In this document: positions 35,552 through 48,437 of the stretch, piece by piece
Numbering within the stretch: position 1 is the stretch's first letter
Layout of the letters: each line of letters begins with the position of its first letter
NCBI GenBank assembly: GCA_037447655.1
Contig: JBBHKE010001531.1
Location: 30,439-94,438 of the forward strand
Direction: 5' to 3'
Length of the DNA: 64,000 nucleotides
Origin: Zygnema cylindricum
Lineage: Eukaryota; Streptophyta; Zygnematophyceae; Zygnematales; Zygnemataceae
The notes under the pieces: generated by a model
The model's input: only the letters and a program-made list of their open reading frames with translations
Database searches by the model: none
Told to the model about the DNA's origin: nothing
Program-made: the position numbers and the translations under genes

Positions 35552-35612
35552 ACCAGTCTCTCTCTCCTTCTCCCACTCTCCCTCTCTCTCTATCTCTCTC
35601 TCTCTGTCGTTA
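35552..35612. repeat. (CT)n microsatellite, unit A
   Basis: An imperfect ctctct tract lies at the position that is also microsatellite in units B, C and D. It is the shortest and most interrupted of the set. Confidence 0.75.
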
Positions 35613-36503
35613 TTTTACTTTTCCCAGTGGTGGGTTGTTGTGATGTTGTCGAATTAAAAATGTGATTTTGCTTACTGAAGAATACTATATGGAAAAGCTC
35701 ACTTGTTTCGTGAGGGTAGGTTTCCCAAAGATGAAGTCGAAAGGAGAAATTACTTTGTCATAGGGGAACATATAAAGATGCTTAATTTGGAAAAAAGTAT
35801 GTCTTTCTTTTGTTTCGGTTGACAATTTTAAAACTTTTTTTGGTTTCGCGCACAAGACAGACTAACGTGTGATGCTTACTGGTGCTTCCCATCTGCCCGC
35901 CCCCAAAATTTGTTTGGAACGGTGAGGAAAATCATATTAAGGGATTCTTTTGGAATTCGACTGTTTTTAGAGTTTTCGTATTTTCAGTTGGTGAAGTATG
36001 TTCTGGGAAATATTTCAGAAAACTTCGCAAATTTCGAAACAGTTGTATCTCTTTTCCTGAGTGTAAAGCCATGGTGAGTATTTATTGTTTTGCATATGTA
36101 TGCTTATTTTAGGTTTATCGATGGTGAAGTTGGTACCGAATTTTTGTGATACCGGCGAATTAATCAGGTGCTAAACTTTTTGAACGGCATTAAAAGAGAT
36201 AAAATAACAGATTTCTAGAAATCTCTGTTTCCCATTAGGAAGTCACACATACTGCGCGTCCTTTATCATTTCATTTCTTTGTTTTTCTCATATCTGCTTG
36301 ATTTGCATACATTTGGTCGTCTTCTTATTATTAACTTTTTATCCCAAAAAAAATCGGCTTATAATCTGAAATCCTCGCTTTACTGACAAAGCTACGTGTT
36401 GACCTCTAAACTTTACACTTGGTTTGGAGAAATCCAGGCGAGGATGCCTTTCCAGTAATGTATCCGTTCGGTAGTTTTTGTCTAAGAATAGAATCGTCTA
36501 GGT

Positions 36504-36728
36504 TTGATAATGGTCCCTGCAATTTTCGAGTCCCAGAAATATTCCTCAAATGGTAAGCACAGGTTTAAAGATCCTGAAACTTACCTCCAAAAGTTAAATC
36601 CTGGAGGCTGGAATAAAAGCAACCAACCGAATTACGACAAGCACATTCACACAATTGAATATGCTCAGGAAGGATGTCATCTTCAGTCAGATTACGTAGA
36701 TATTGACAGTTCCAAAGACAAAAAATGA
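36504..36728 (+). other. Possible coding relic shared by units A and B
   Basis: The frame contains IFESQKYSSNGKHRFKDP, LNPGGWNKSNQPNYD and a charged end. In unit B (about 46966-47187) the second half is open in the same frame with conservative changes (Q to E, S to T), but an inserted base gives a stop after SSK. Another shared piece lies downstream (36845-36950; B 47310-47420; CNHQGYAPIVFEY). These may be exons of an unrecognised gene or UTR sequence. No function is assigned. Confidence 0.25.
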
Positions 36729-37942
36729 TTGTTTACATACCTTTTCGCCTCTGCCCTAACATGAAGTTCTTTCCGGAAAAAATTGTCCAAGAAATTTAAT
36801 AATCCTCTTTCACCACACCATATTCTCACACCTGCAGCTCAGCAATCAATTTGCATTCTTTTGCAACCATCAGGGTTATGCACCTATTGTATTTGAGTAT
36901 ATTGCTGCTAAGGCGTTGGCCTTCGTTAGGTCTATGTGCTCTTCATTTTTAACGTTTTTAATTTCAAATTAGAGAAAGGAAGATATTATTTCAGATTCTA
37001 AAACACAGGTGTTCCAATCTGCATGAAAACAGAGCAAAATTAGGAAAATGTTGGCGGGAACTTTCAATGTAAGCTGGAGTGTAACAAAAATAGTGCCCAA
37101 AAAAATATTTCTGGTGTCATTTATAGTGTATACAGTGGAAAATGGTCTGCACGGCTAGGGGAATTCAAAAGCGTAGAGAAACATTTCAGGTCGGTGCTCT
37201 TCATATCAACTCCATAATTCATCCACCACAATTATCATTTAAGATAGTTGGGCGAGTTCGTGAGTTTATGCACAGCCATTCTTATTAAGAGTCATAAAGC
37301 ATCAAGATCTAACTTCCAAATTCAAATAGCCCCACAAATCCCTTGGCATTTTTTTTTTTTTTTTGTTGCTTGATAAAGATAACGAACAAATAATATTTCT
37401 TTAGACCTCATCTTACAAAAGAATTTTAACATAGCAAGAAACGCATATATTACCTACACTTACTATACTGTGCTATCCCAATTTGTAACTAAGCAACGGC
37501 ACCAAAGCCACCGTTATCACTTAATCAGCTGACTCATAAGTTTTAAGTACTAGTATCTAACAATATCTCCCACCGCACTGATGAAATAATTAGCACAGTA
37601 AAATTCAAGTACATGTTGCTCGAAACCTGGTAATCACCAGTAAACTAAACCAAATAGCTATGACCCGTATTCATATCCAAAAATCTCAGACCTACTTCGG
37701 AGCTGTAATTGAACACGGTCCACGGGTCACTCTATTTGCTTTTAGTTTTTTTACAATATGCTACAAGATTTAATCCTATTACCAATAAAAACCTAAACAA
37801 AAAAAAACACCTTGAAAACAAAGAAATCTGCGTGACAAATTCAATACACAAAACTAGGCATGTTTACTTTGATCCATTCTTTCAAATTAAAACACATGAA
37901 ATTCGGCTTATTTTTCATAAGCCAGCAGCTTTTCTCTTAGAT

Positions 37943-40900
37943 CTACTCATCAGTTTTGATGTTCTCGACATCGTTTGTATTTTTCACTCGTGGTGTCGTT
38001 AGTTCGGTGGCCTGTGCCAATTCTTCGTCCCGGATGTGGGCTTGAACGAACCGAGAATACCGACAGTCAGGTTGTAGCAAACCGGAAGACATGTAATCAG
38101 AAACTTTTCCATCAAGGAAACCTTCAGCATTTTCGCCAACTACAATGTATGATTTTGCACGCCCACTCCATGTCAATTTCTGCTTTGAGCTGCCATACAC
38201 AAGCAGAAAGCATAAACAAATAAAAAAGAAATGAGCAAAAGTAAATTTCTTGAATAACTCAAGGGCAAAAACTTGGATTTTACAAGGGTGTCAAAGAGGA
38301 TGGATTTTTTGCCAACCAGAAGACAAAAAAATGCAATGAACTGGAACCAATGTAGAGCTCCACTTTTCTAAAACTTACTCTCACGTCTCTGTGAACAATC
38401 CAAGTAGACTCTCATGCCCTTAACATCCATTGCACTGATTGATTGCATTACCAGAAGAGGAAAGAGCAAGTTCGCAAGGTCTAAAGAACTTACAGTCGGT
38501 TTCTGTGGTCGGTGCGGTAAGTTTGGCCTAAAACCCCATGAATGTTATCGGATACATCGAGCAAGGGCAGCTCAAAGTCTACATGGATAACGCCGTCGGT
38601 CTTTGTTCGCAATAATGCCATTTCAGGCCGAATCATCACACGTAGTTTCAAAACACTTGCGATTACAACTTGGTTTACGTCGATAAAACCTTTGCCGCTC
38701 CGAACTTTTGCACCAATCCATTGAATCTGGATAGAGCCATCGGCAAACGAAACAAAATCTCCCACCTGCCCGAGTTTAAAAGGTTCGCCATTTACTTCTA
38801 TGCTCGCCAAGTACCCGTTGTCGTAATGCCACTCAGGGCCTTCCCTTGCTGCGAGAACGATTGTATTTTGGCCCCACAATATACCAACTTTACGAATCCA
38901 TGTGAGAGGTTTGTTGCCTTGACTTTCGTACCGGCCGCCATAGTACGCATTTATGTGAATGTGTGTGTCACTGATCAAACAAAAGGTTGTGTTTGGTTCA
39001 CCTGAAAAATCCAGACAAAACTAGTCACGTTACTAACTTACGAATCAAAGTACATGGACGTGTTGTTAAAATTTTACACGCATGATTCATTCCGTTGTTT
39101 GGAAGTGATTCCCACCGTATTTTGCATTTTAAAGATGTGTAAAGTTTACCTTGGAATTCGAAATGTGAACCGTCTGCTCCGATGAAGTGAGGGTCCCCTT
39201 CTCCTCCAGGTGGAGTGGAAGGTGGAGGAGACGGGGGGGAACCGGTTGTTGGTGGGGGGGAACCGGCTGTTGGTGGAGGAGAAGATGTCGGTGGAGGGAA
39301 ATCGGTTGCTGGTGGGGGACTTAAAGTTGGAGGTGGAGAAGAACCGGGTGGAGGTGATGCTTTTGTCGGTGGAGGAGGACTTCTCTTCGGTGGAGGAGGA
39401 CTTCTCTTCTGTGGAGGAGGACTTCTTTTCGGTGGAGGAGGACTTCTCTTGGGTGGAGGAGGCCTTCTCTTTGGTGGAGGGGGGCTTCTCTTCACCGGGC
39501 ACATTGTGTACTTACTGGAAGGAGAGTTGCAAATTCGACCGTTGATTCGCATATCTACCGATCCAGATTTAATGTTCACAAGATCCACGTTGCTTGTTTG
39601 GCTATTCCCCTGTGGAATTCGAGGGAAGTTATAGTGAGCTGGAAGACTTATAGTGAGGGACGTTTTTTTATGCCTCGGATGTCAACTTCTGGACGTTAAA
39701 TGACTAGTTTAATTTCAGTGGCATGCCAAAAGGCTATATTCCCATCATTCCTAAAATATATAGAAAGTGGTATAAACATAAAAAAACCCGACTCAGATGG
39801 GTAATGGGTTTTCACTTGGAAACTTACCCATTCGCGATCCCCGTTGCATTCTCCATTATGAAAAGTAGGAGTATCACAATCTGGGTAACTGGTCTTTACG
39901 ACACAATTCAAGACTGGGCCCCCTGGCAAAAATCCTTTTGTGGGGTTTCCATTAACATAAAGTGTGTTAAGAAACACAGAGTTGGTACCGCTATCGATGT
40001 TCATCTGCACCCAGTTACCCATGGGATTAGAACGCAATTACACACAGGATTTCAACCAAACGACACTATCATCAGCCACATGAAATACAACGAGCGTCAT
40101 CCTTGATATGAAGGACAACACTTCAATGGACATGGACATCCAGTTACACGATGGACATAACGCCCGTATCGGCATCTAATTCATCATTAGAGCTTGAAGG
40201 AACCTTTCGTTGCCGTCCATTTTATTTGATTTTAAATATCAGATTCCACATCCCCATCAGCATGGAAATTGACATTTGAGTTACTATCGACCTCCAATTG
40301 ACGTTGACATCGATACGGGCAACGACCTCCGTATTGATATTGGCATTTATATTGACACTGAAATGGACATTCATGGACATAAATAATCAGATTAACATTG
40401 ACATTGTTATCCACATCGAAACCGGGATTGAACTTGAACTTCAAATTGGCGTTCCGATCTACAAAACGTTTTAATTTCATTTGTAAGATTTGAAAATAAC
40501 ATGGACATCAGAATATTTTTTGATCCTCCCCTCTTTTTATCCTTGCAATGGAGTTTTTAGAAGGAAGGGGACTTTGATGCACACCATAAAGTTTCCATCA
40601 TCTCCAGTGAGGCCTGTGGCCACGACAAAAGTAGACTTATTGTCGCATTTTACAGAGCAATTTACTGTAACCTGGACACAAAGAAACACAGAAAAAGTCT
40701 CAAAAATTTTCACAGGTTCTGAAGCCAGACGGAAATCTTGCTCGGGTTCTAAAGCAATCCTTTTATTTCTAGCTTTTGCACCAGCAACTCATGAACTAAC
40801 TGCTTTTGTCTCTTTGTAAAGAAATGCAGTACAGCTCCGATTAAGTTTTTTTGAGCCAAAAGTTTCTGCAATGTACGGTGTGAAGAGGTAAAAACAATGG

Positions 40901-41578
40901 TGATAACCGTAAATCTCGCCTTTTGCATACTTTTTACAGTCACTTGTTTGCTACCATTACGTTGACAAAATGGTAAAGCACGACGGTGTTATATTTAGAA
41001 CTATTTGCCTTTATATGCTTATTTTGCAATATCATGACTAATGACAGGCATGTCCACATTTACAGAAAGGCTACCATCGAAATGTAGAAAACATTTTTAC
41101 AGGATTGGTCCGTACAACCGACCTTGTTCCATCTGATTGGATCGTCCATTCCGGAATCCCATCGATCCCAGCAACGGTTGCAAACAAATTTTCCGAAGAT
41201 TGCAGATGCATCCTGAAAACATAGAAATAGTTTTTGTAATGTGGTCAGTAACCTGCAGAACAGTTTCTGGAGCTGAAAATAAAACAGCGACTTCCTTTGC
41301 TTGATCTAAGTTTGAGCAAAATGTATGACGAATTGAGTAATAGTGACCCAAAATGCAGGGGACCTGTGAATTTCGATTCTCATAAGGTGTGTACATCTTA
41401 CTTTAGTTTGAGAAATTACTCATCATGAGGTGCCTTTAAAAATATTATTTCTGCAGCGTCTACCAAGATTCTCGCCCTTCTAATGGCTCATTCGTGGACG
41501 GGTACTCACCACAACGGGGAAAATGGATGGCCGACAAATCGCGAAAAGACCCACCAGAAGCCATAAGGAGAAAGCCAT
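37943..41578 (-). CDS. Secreted Ole e 1-like / proline-rich / Root_cap protein, copy A, seven exons
   Basis: Exons in order: 41578-41510, 41212-41123, 40671-40585, 40004-39828, 39609-39150, 39001-38494, 38189-37943. Phases 0,0,0,0,1,2 fit, giving 545 residues. Residues 1-20 are a signal peptide (MAFSLWLLVGLFAIC). Residues 24-141 resemble Pollen Ole e 1: FGKFVCNRC, VTVNCSVKC, GLTGDDGNF and C116/C125/C135. Residues 182-275 are an extensin-like hinge of SPPPPKR then SPPPT repeats. Residues 279-294 carry GDPHFIGADGSHFEFQ, the start motif shared by Root_cap and VWD-like modules, followed by FCLISDTHIHINAYY, a beta-rich body, VLGQTYRTD and LLQPDC, all typical of the Root_cap/LEA-related family. Cell wall or mucilage is the likely location. 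The weakest junctions are the donors at 41123 and 40585. Confidence 0.82.
40106..40470. repeat. Degenerate hexamer-rich intron sequence
   Basis: Intron 3 of the Root_cap-type gene carries many variants of gacatt/ggacat/gatatt in approximate six-base phase (for example attgacattgacattg). The open antisense frame here is a by-product of this periodicity. Confidence 0.5.
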
Positions 41579-41685
41579 TCTTAGTACGAGTGAGATTTAC
41601 TGGAAGAAAGCGAAAGAGAAGGCGAATGAGGGAGAGAGAAGAAGGGTGGTGGGAACACAGGCGAAAGGGAGGCGGCAGAAGCAAC

Positions 41686-41716
<31 letters not shown>

Positions 41717-42766
41717 TAGTGATTGTCGGGAAAGTGTCGCCTCTTCTTTTATGGCGTTCGACTGTCCTCGGACCGTTCGCCATAAGGTAGAGGCGTACGG
41801 ACAATCTGAGAGAACATGTTGGCAGTGTACGGCTCCGCATGTGCCGCTTCCGTACAGTGGAGAGCCGCCAAGTCCCCAGGAGCCGACGGTTTCCAACAGC
41901 AAGCCGTACGGCCGACGCTCAGGTTTTCCCACGATCCACACGAACCCGAATGTAAAAATGCAGACGTTCTCGCGCAAAAGCCTACTGTACGGTCGTACTG
42001 TACGGTCGTGCTGTTCGCACGAGTGAAGCTGCCCGCCCATCGCGGAGTCTCGACGAGGAGCACAAGCCAACGGTACTCTGTAATCTTCGAAAACTGCCGC
42101 ACGCCCATCGCGGAGGGTACGATGGAGTGTCGCAGGCCGTACTAATTTGGAAACCCGAATGTCTGACGTCCGAATACGACAACCGCTCCTCGCCCCAGAT
42201 TTTGCAAATATCCGAGTATTCGACTTTCTACGCCGTACCGAATCGACCGCGGAAAATCTGCCTCCTATAAAAGGCGCAAAACGTCACCCTCATGCGAGAA
42301 CGATTGACGCTTTATATTAGGGCTCGTGTGGATCGGTTATAAAAACCTGAGCATTCACCTGTACGGTTCTGTAGGAAACCTGCTTTACATTTTCCACTGT
42401 ACGGCCGCGACATGTACAGAGCCCAGTACCGATAAAGACCTGGATCGCCTGTTTTGAGTCAACGGAGGGTGACTTCCGTAACCACGAACTTAGAAAGCAC
42501 ATGAGAAGTTCCTCGAGCAAATCACAGAGTTATAATTTACCATAGAATGATACACAGAATATAGGCAATCCACACTAAATGGAATAGGCAGATTCAAGCT
42601 CTCTAGTCAATTTATAGCTCGGGTTAGATAGCAAAGACATAGTGAGCCCCCAATGAGATTAAAGTAGGATGAAAGTAAGCTTGTAACTCCGAACTCAACA
42701 CTAATAAAGCTGATTTTTTTCCTATTGTGGATATTAGCCTTCAATGCTTGCGAACACCTGTGTGAC
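41579..42766. other. GC-richer upstream region of Root_cap-type gene A
   Basis: Upstream of the start codon is a (GA)n tract at 41685-41722, likely 5' UTR. Next comes a CpG-rich block (about 41750-42330) with repeated gtacgg words. A plus-strand TATAAAAGG at 42265-42273 has no recognised gene behind it. Several overlapping open frames in this block have no family motif. Confidence 0.45.
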
Positions 42767-43326
42767 TGTTAATATTATGTGTCCATTTTCTGTTAAGGAC
42801 CAGAAGTCAAAGTTGGGCAAAGTTGAGTGAGGGAGAAGTCAAGTAAGTCCTGTTGGGTTCAGGTACGGTTGAGTAGATGTAAAGTACGGTTACGTAAACG
42901 TCAAGAATATGTTGCGTAGACGTCAAGATTTGACGAAACGTAGTTGTTTACTTGTACCGTACGACGAGTCAAGTCGTCGCAGATTTTGAGTATGTTTCAC
43001 GTTGTAAATTGTGACCATTGATTTGATTACGTAGTTCACACGTTAGAAGTTTATTCCTTTACGTGAAACACAAGAAGAGTAGTACCTACGTCATTCACAC
43101 ATATAAAATGTACTCATGCTTGACATTGAAATCAATCATCAAGTGAATGATTCTCTCCAATTTTTCCCTGCTATTTTTGCACCGAGTGCTTATTTTGTTG
43201 TGGGATTAATCTATCTTCTTCTTTGTTTAGTAATTAAGCTTTGCTTTCTCATATAGAGAATTGTTTTCCTTAGCTTCCAGTCTTGTAATTGGACGATCCT
43301 ATGGCCACTTTTTCTGAATCTCAACA
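42767..43326 (+). mobile_element. Solo LTR of a Ty1/copia element
   Basis: This is 560 bp, from TGTTAAT to CTCAACA, flanked on both sides by GTGAC (42762-42766 and 43327-43331). It matches the copia LTR at 55366-56672 apart from that copy's internal insertion. There is no internal sequence, so it arose by LTR-LTR recombination. It keeps the ATGGCCACTTTTTC near its 3' edge that begins gag in the longer copy. Confidence 0.9.
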
Positions 43327-43331
43327 GTGAC

Positions 43332-44360
43332 ATACTCATCTGTTCTCTTGCTTGCTAATTTATGTTCAAGCATATTGTCTTTTCACTTAGTTCCCACCTA
43401 ATAACGGGCCAATGGTGTTATGACACCTCTAAACGTCTATCTGCTAATCGGCTTGGTCTGAGCTACAAGTGCAGTTGCAGATCCTACGGTTCGACGAATT
43501 TCGCGCGATGAGTCTCTCTCGATCCCAAATAACTGTCACAACCGTACGTCGATATCTAGTATTGGCTGGTATCGCACTCTTGAACATCTGGTAAGGATAT
43601 CACCCGGGGTTACACTTTATAACATCCGTTATGTCCCATCAGATCGTCTATACAACTTATCCAACTTATCCCTGTGGTCGATCAAACTAAGCACATTTGA
43701 ACGTCGTGTAAGAAGAGCAACACCTTCCCGACAATTAGTATCCTCTCTCGCTTCACCCTACTTTTATCTCACTTATTCGCCCTCTTTTTTGTTCTCTTCC
43801 AAACAATCACACTCGTTCTATCAAATTCTTTCATCTTATTGTCGTTGGCACGTCATTTTGTGATTTATGAGCAATCAAATATTACCCATTTTGGTGAATT
43901 TCCTTGAATGAAGATCCATGAGAAGAAGATAAAGCCTCTCGAGAATGGAAAAATAGTTGTCAGTGTTTAAACGAGTAAAAAATTCAAATTTCGACAATGG
44001 AAAATTATCAACAGAATTTCCGCTTCACGTTTAGAGTTGTGATGTGCCCCACGGCGCGAGGCGTCATTACTCCAAAGTGAACGGGGGTGACGTGGACATA
44101 TTCATGAGGTGTGCCGCCAGACTTCGCGTCCCACGAGGCCCAAAAGTTCAATGATTCAGTGTTGTACACAAAGAAGCATTTTCCCCCAGTTTGTCTTATT
44201 CTTCATTGGTAGAAAATTATATACTTGATTTCTCCAAAATACAATTGCCCTAGTAGTTATAGAGATGCGAATGTACCTTCAATGGTTTTTGCCATCGCAC
44301 GCTTTGCAATCAAGTGAATGAACTAGAATAAAATGGAACCCCCATGGTAGAACATATCTC
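43332..44360. other. Intergenic spacer between units A and B
   Basis: No gene was recognised. Homology to the region upstream of His/Pro-rich gene A begins near 44360. Confidence 0.5.
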
Positions 44361-44880
44361 TTTAGGTATTCTTGTATGACTGCACCGGCACACTGAATAT
44401 AAACTTTCAAGAATGCCTCGTGTGAACGGGCCATGGGAATCGTTCGTCGGATATCATATCCCAATGTCAGCTAGACGCTTTCTATTTGTAATTGCCATGT
44501 TTCCTAAAAATTGTATGACAATGTACGGAAGCTGCGTGGGTCATGCTCCTAACATCGTTGAGGATAGTTGACTTCACACAATTTTGGCCTTTTCCTCGCC
44601 AGCCAAGCCCGCCATTAGCGGCGTGATCTAATCATTTCGTTTCTTGCATCATCAACAAGCCACTTGTATTCCAAAGAACGCTTACGAACGAACTAACGCC
44701 CAACCGACGAATAAAATGCCACCTAAGCAATCCTCGCTACTGCTAAAACCCAATTCCCACAGTCAACTATAAATGCCACGTTCAAAAACAAACCTCTCAG
44801 TTTGTCAAGCTCAAGCTTCCCATATTTCTCATCCATCTTCACCTTCTCCTCTCTCTCCTCTCCACCCATCCCCAAACAAC

Positions 44881-45405
44881 ATGGCACGTGTGGAAGCCTT
44901 CTAGTTTTAGATCTCTCTTTAGCAGCCATGGCTCCTTCTCTCGCCCATTAAGCAAATGGCCATGGATCCCACTCTCCCCACCCTCGTCACTGTGCTCACT
45001 CTAGCCACTGGCCACCCTCGTCACTCTTTTCATCTTGCCCACCTCTCTCATTCCTCTTATCCCCCCCACTCTCCATCTGCCACATGTCATCAAGTCTTCC
45101 CATCCTCCCAAGCCTCCACATCCTCTCCATCCTCCACGTGTCGCGGCCACCACCATCTCCCGAGCTTCTTTAACCACACACGTGTGAAAAAGCTAGCACC
45201 TGTGAATAAGTCACCCCATTCTCCCACACCCGTGACCAAGTCTCCCCATTCGCTAGAGCATGTGGGGAGACCTCTTCACTCTTCTCCGCGTAAGAAAAAT
45301 CCTTTCCCACACGTGTGAACAAGCCACCCCATTGGCCCTAATCTCTCACACGCCGACTAAGCAACGGTCAAAATGGTCAAAAGTCACCCCCCTCACACGT
45401 GAGAA
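44881..45405 (+). pseudogene. His/Pro-rich protein, copy B (dead)
   Basis: The ATG at 44881 and the first codons (MARV) are present, but an indel shifts the frame and a stop follows after seven codons. A second stop replaces the codon after SLAH. The downstream repeats are recognisable in more than one frame, including the equivalent of the FFDH segment (SFFNHTRV). The TATA box at 44768-44774 is still present. Reading frame and tail are both lost. Confidence 0.85.
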
Positions 45406-45918
45406 AGAGGTTTATCATTGGGCAAATCGAACTCTTTGAGGAGACAAGGAACTTGATGGGAAATTCAAGAAAATGAATTCTCCAGAAATGAATTTGGGAA
45501 ACGTGAAAGAGAAAATTACTCATGCTAGAGGTATAAATGAACTTCCTTCGAAAGTAACACAAAATATTTTTATTTATTCTTTTCCTTTTTTGGGTGGACG
45601 GTTTGAAGATATTTTTTTCGGTTTCGGGCAGTAGACAGGCTAAAGAAAGATGCTTGTTGGTGCTTGTCATCTTTCCGACCCCAAAAAAAAATGGGTAGAT
45701 GGAGGACATCTACATTAGGGGGGGTGTTTTGGATTTTCAGTTTGGGTGTTATAAGATAAATTTCGGAATCCTGCGAAAGTTTCGAAAATGTTTTTGTAAT
45801 TCATTTCAATGTTTACGAAGTTATGGGTATGTGTTCAGCATTTTTTAAATGTGTATGGTTTCCATGGGTTTATCATGGGAATTTTTGCGTTTGGTGATAT
45901 TATCAGTTCTTTTATGCC

Positions 45919-45967
45919 AGTCTCTCTCTCTCTCTCTCTCTAACACTCTCTCTCTCTCTCTCGCTTG

Positions 45968-45998
<31 letters not shown>

Positions 45999-46044
45999 GC
46001 TCGCACTCTCTCTCTTTCTATCTCTCTCTCTCCCTCTCTTTCTT
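45919..46044. repeat. (CT)n microsatellite, unit B
   Basis: About 125 bp of ctctct with few interruptions, at the same relative place as the tracts in units A, C and D. Confidence 0.85.
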
Positions 46045-48437
46045 TTTTTCCTAGTGGTGAGTTGTTGTTATGCTACACGTGTTTTTGCTTACTAAAGAAA
46101 ACTATATTGAAGAACTCACTTGTTTGGGGGGTTGGATTTCCCAAAATTGAATTCGAACGGAGAAATTACTTGGTTATAGAGGAAAATATAAAGATGCTTA
46201 ATTTGGAAAAAACATTTCTTTCTTTGTTTCGGTTAACAATTTGAAAACATTTTGTGTTTCGCGCAGTAGGTAGACTGATGAGTGACGCTTATTTGTGCTT
46301 ATTGTCTGCCAGCCCACAAACCTTCTTCTTGAACGGTGAGGACAGATATATTAAGGGAATTTTTGAAATTCTAAAATTTGACTGTTTTTAGAGTATTGGT
46401 GTGGTATATTCTGGGAAACATTTCAGAAAATTTAGAAATTTTCGAAAAACCAGTTTTTTTTCTGATTGTAAAACCATGGTGGGTTTTTATTTATTTTGCA
46501 TATGTATGCTTATCATTTGTTTATCCATAGTGAATTTTTTGTTTTGTGATTTTCATAATTTCTTTTCAACAACTCCACTTTCTTTTTTTTTCTGGTTTCG
46601 AGTTGATACTGGCGAATTAACCAGGTTTTAGTCTAAACTTTTTAAAAGGCGTTACAAGAGATAAAATAGACACAAATTTCTAGAAATATCTATTTCCCAT
46701 TAGGAAGTCACAAATACTACGTGTCCTCTATCATTTCATTGCTTTGTTTTTTCATATCTGCTTGATTTGCATACTTTTGTTTTTCGTATTATTATTTACT
46801 TTTTTTTTCACTATTTTCGGCTACTGAGATTCCTTCTTTACTGACAAAGCTACTGTTGACCTCTAACTTTTACACTCGATTCGGAAAAATCCAGGCGAGG
46901 ATGCCTTTTCCAGTAATTTTCCGTTCGGTAGTTCTTTGTCTAGGAATAGAATTGTCCAGGCTTGATAATGGTCCCTCCAATTTTCGAGTCCCAGAAATAT
47001 TCCTCAAAATAGTAAGCACAGGTTTCAAGGTCCTGAAATGTACCTCCAAATGTTCAATACTGGAGGCTGGAATATAAGCAACCAACCGAATTACGACAAG
47101 CACATTCACACAATTGAATATGCTCAGGAAGGATGTCATCTTGAGTCAGTTTACGTAGACATTGACACTTCCAAAGACAAAAAATGATTGTTTACATAAC
47201 TTAATCTGCCCAGATTGTACGTAAAGTTTTTTCTGGAAAACATTGTCCAAGAAATTTATTTGACAGTACCGTAACAATCTTCTTTCACCACACCATGTTC
47301 TCACACCTGCGCCTCTGCGATCAATTTACATTCTTTTGCAACCATCAGGGTTATGCACCTATTGTCTTTGAATATTTTGCTGCTAAGGTGTCGACCTTCG
47401 TTAGGTCTATGTGCTCTTCATTTGTAATGTTGGGTTTTGCGTATTGTCCTGTGACGTTTTCAATATCAAAACAAAAAATAGGAGGACATGCTTTTAGATT
47501 TCAAACCATACATGGTAAAATCTGCATGAAAACAGGGCAAAAACTAGGAAAAGGTTGGCGATAACCTTCAATGTAAGCTGGACCTTACCAAAAATAGTGC
47601 CCAGGAAAAGATTTCTGGTAACGTTGATAGTGTGTACTGTGGAAAATGGTCTGCACGGCTAGGGGCACTCAAAAGCGTAGAGAAAGTTTTCAGGTCAGTG
47701 CTCTTCGTATCAACTCCATAATTCATCCACCACAATTAACATATCACAACAGTTGGGCAAGTAAGTGACTTTATGTACAAGCATTGTTACTAAGAGTCAT
47801 AAAACATCATGATCTCACTTTCAAATTCAAATAGGACCACAATCTCTTGCAATGTAGTTTTTTATTCAAGCTTGATAAAGATAACGAACAAATAATATTT
47901 CTTAAGACCTCATCTTACAAAAGAATGTTAACATAGCAATAATACGCATAAATTACCTACACTTACTATACTATACTATCCCACTTTGTAACTAGGCAGC
48001 AACCACCGTAATCACCTGGTCAGCTGAATTACAACTTTTACGTACTAGAATCTAACTCTATCTCCCACCTCACTGATGAAATAATTAGCACTTTAAAATT
48101 TAAGTTTCAAGTACATGTTGCTCGCAACCTGGTAATCACCAGTAAACTAAACCAAATCGCTATAACCTGTATTCATATCCGAAAAATCTCAGACTTACTC
48201 GAGAGTTGTAATCGGACACCATCCGCGGGTCACTCTATTTGCTTTTGGTTCCTTTTACAATATGTTACAAGAATAACCTCTATCATAACTGCGAACACCT
48301 TGAAAGTAACAAAATCCACCTAACAAATTCAATATATGAAACAAAGCATGGATACATAATTGTTGTATCCATTCTCTCAAATTGAAAAATATGAAATTCG
48401 GCTTATTTTTCATAAGCCAGCAGCTTTTCTCTTACAT

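Noticed and set aside
39210-39634. Gly/Val-rich plus-strand frames opposite the proline-rich exon
   Set aside because: These are antisense shadows of the SPPPPKR repeats of the Root_cap-type gene; splice sites and domain order support the minus strand.
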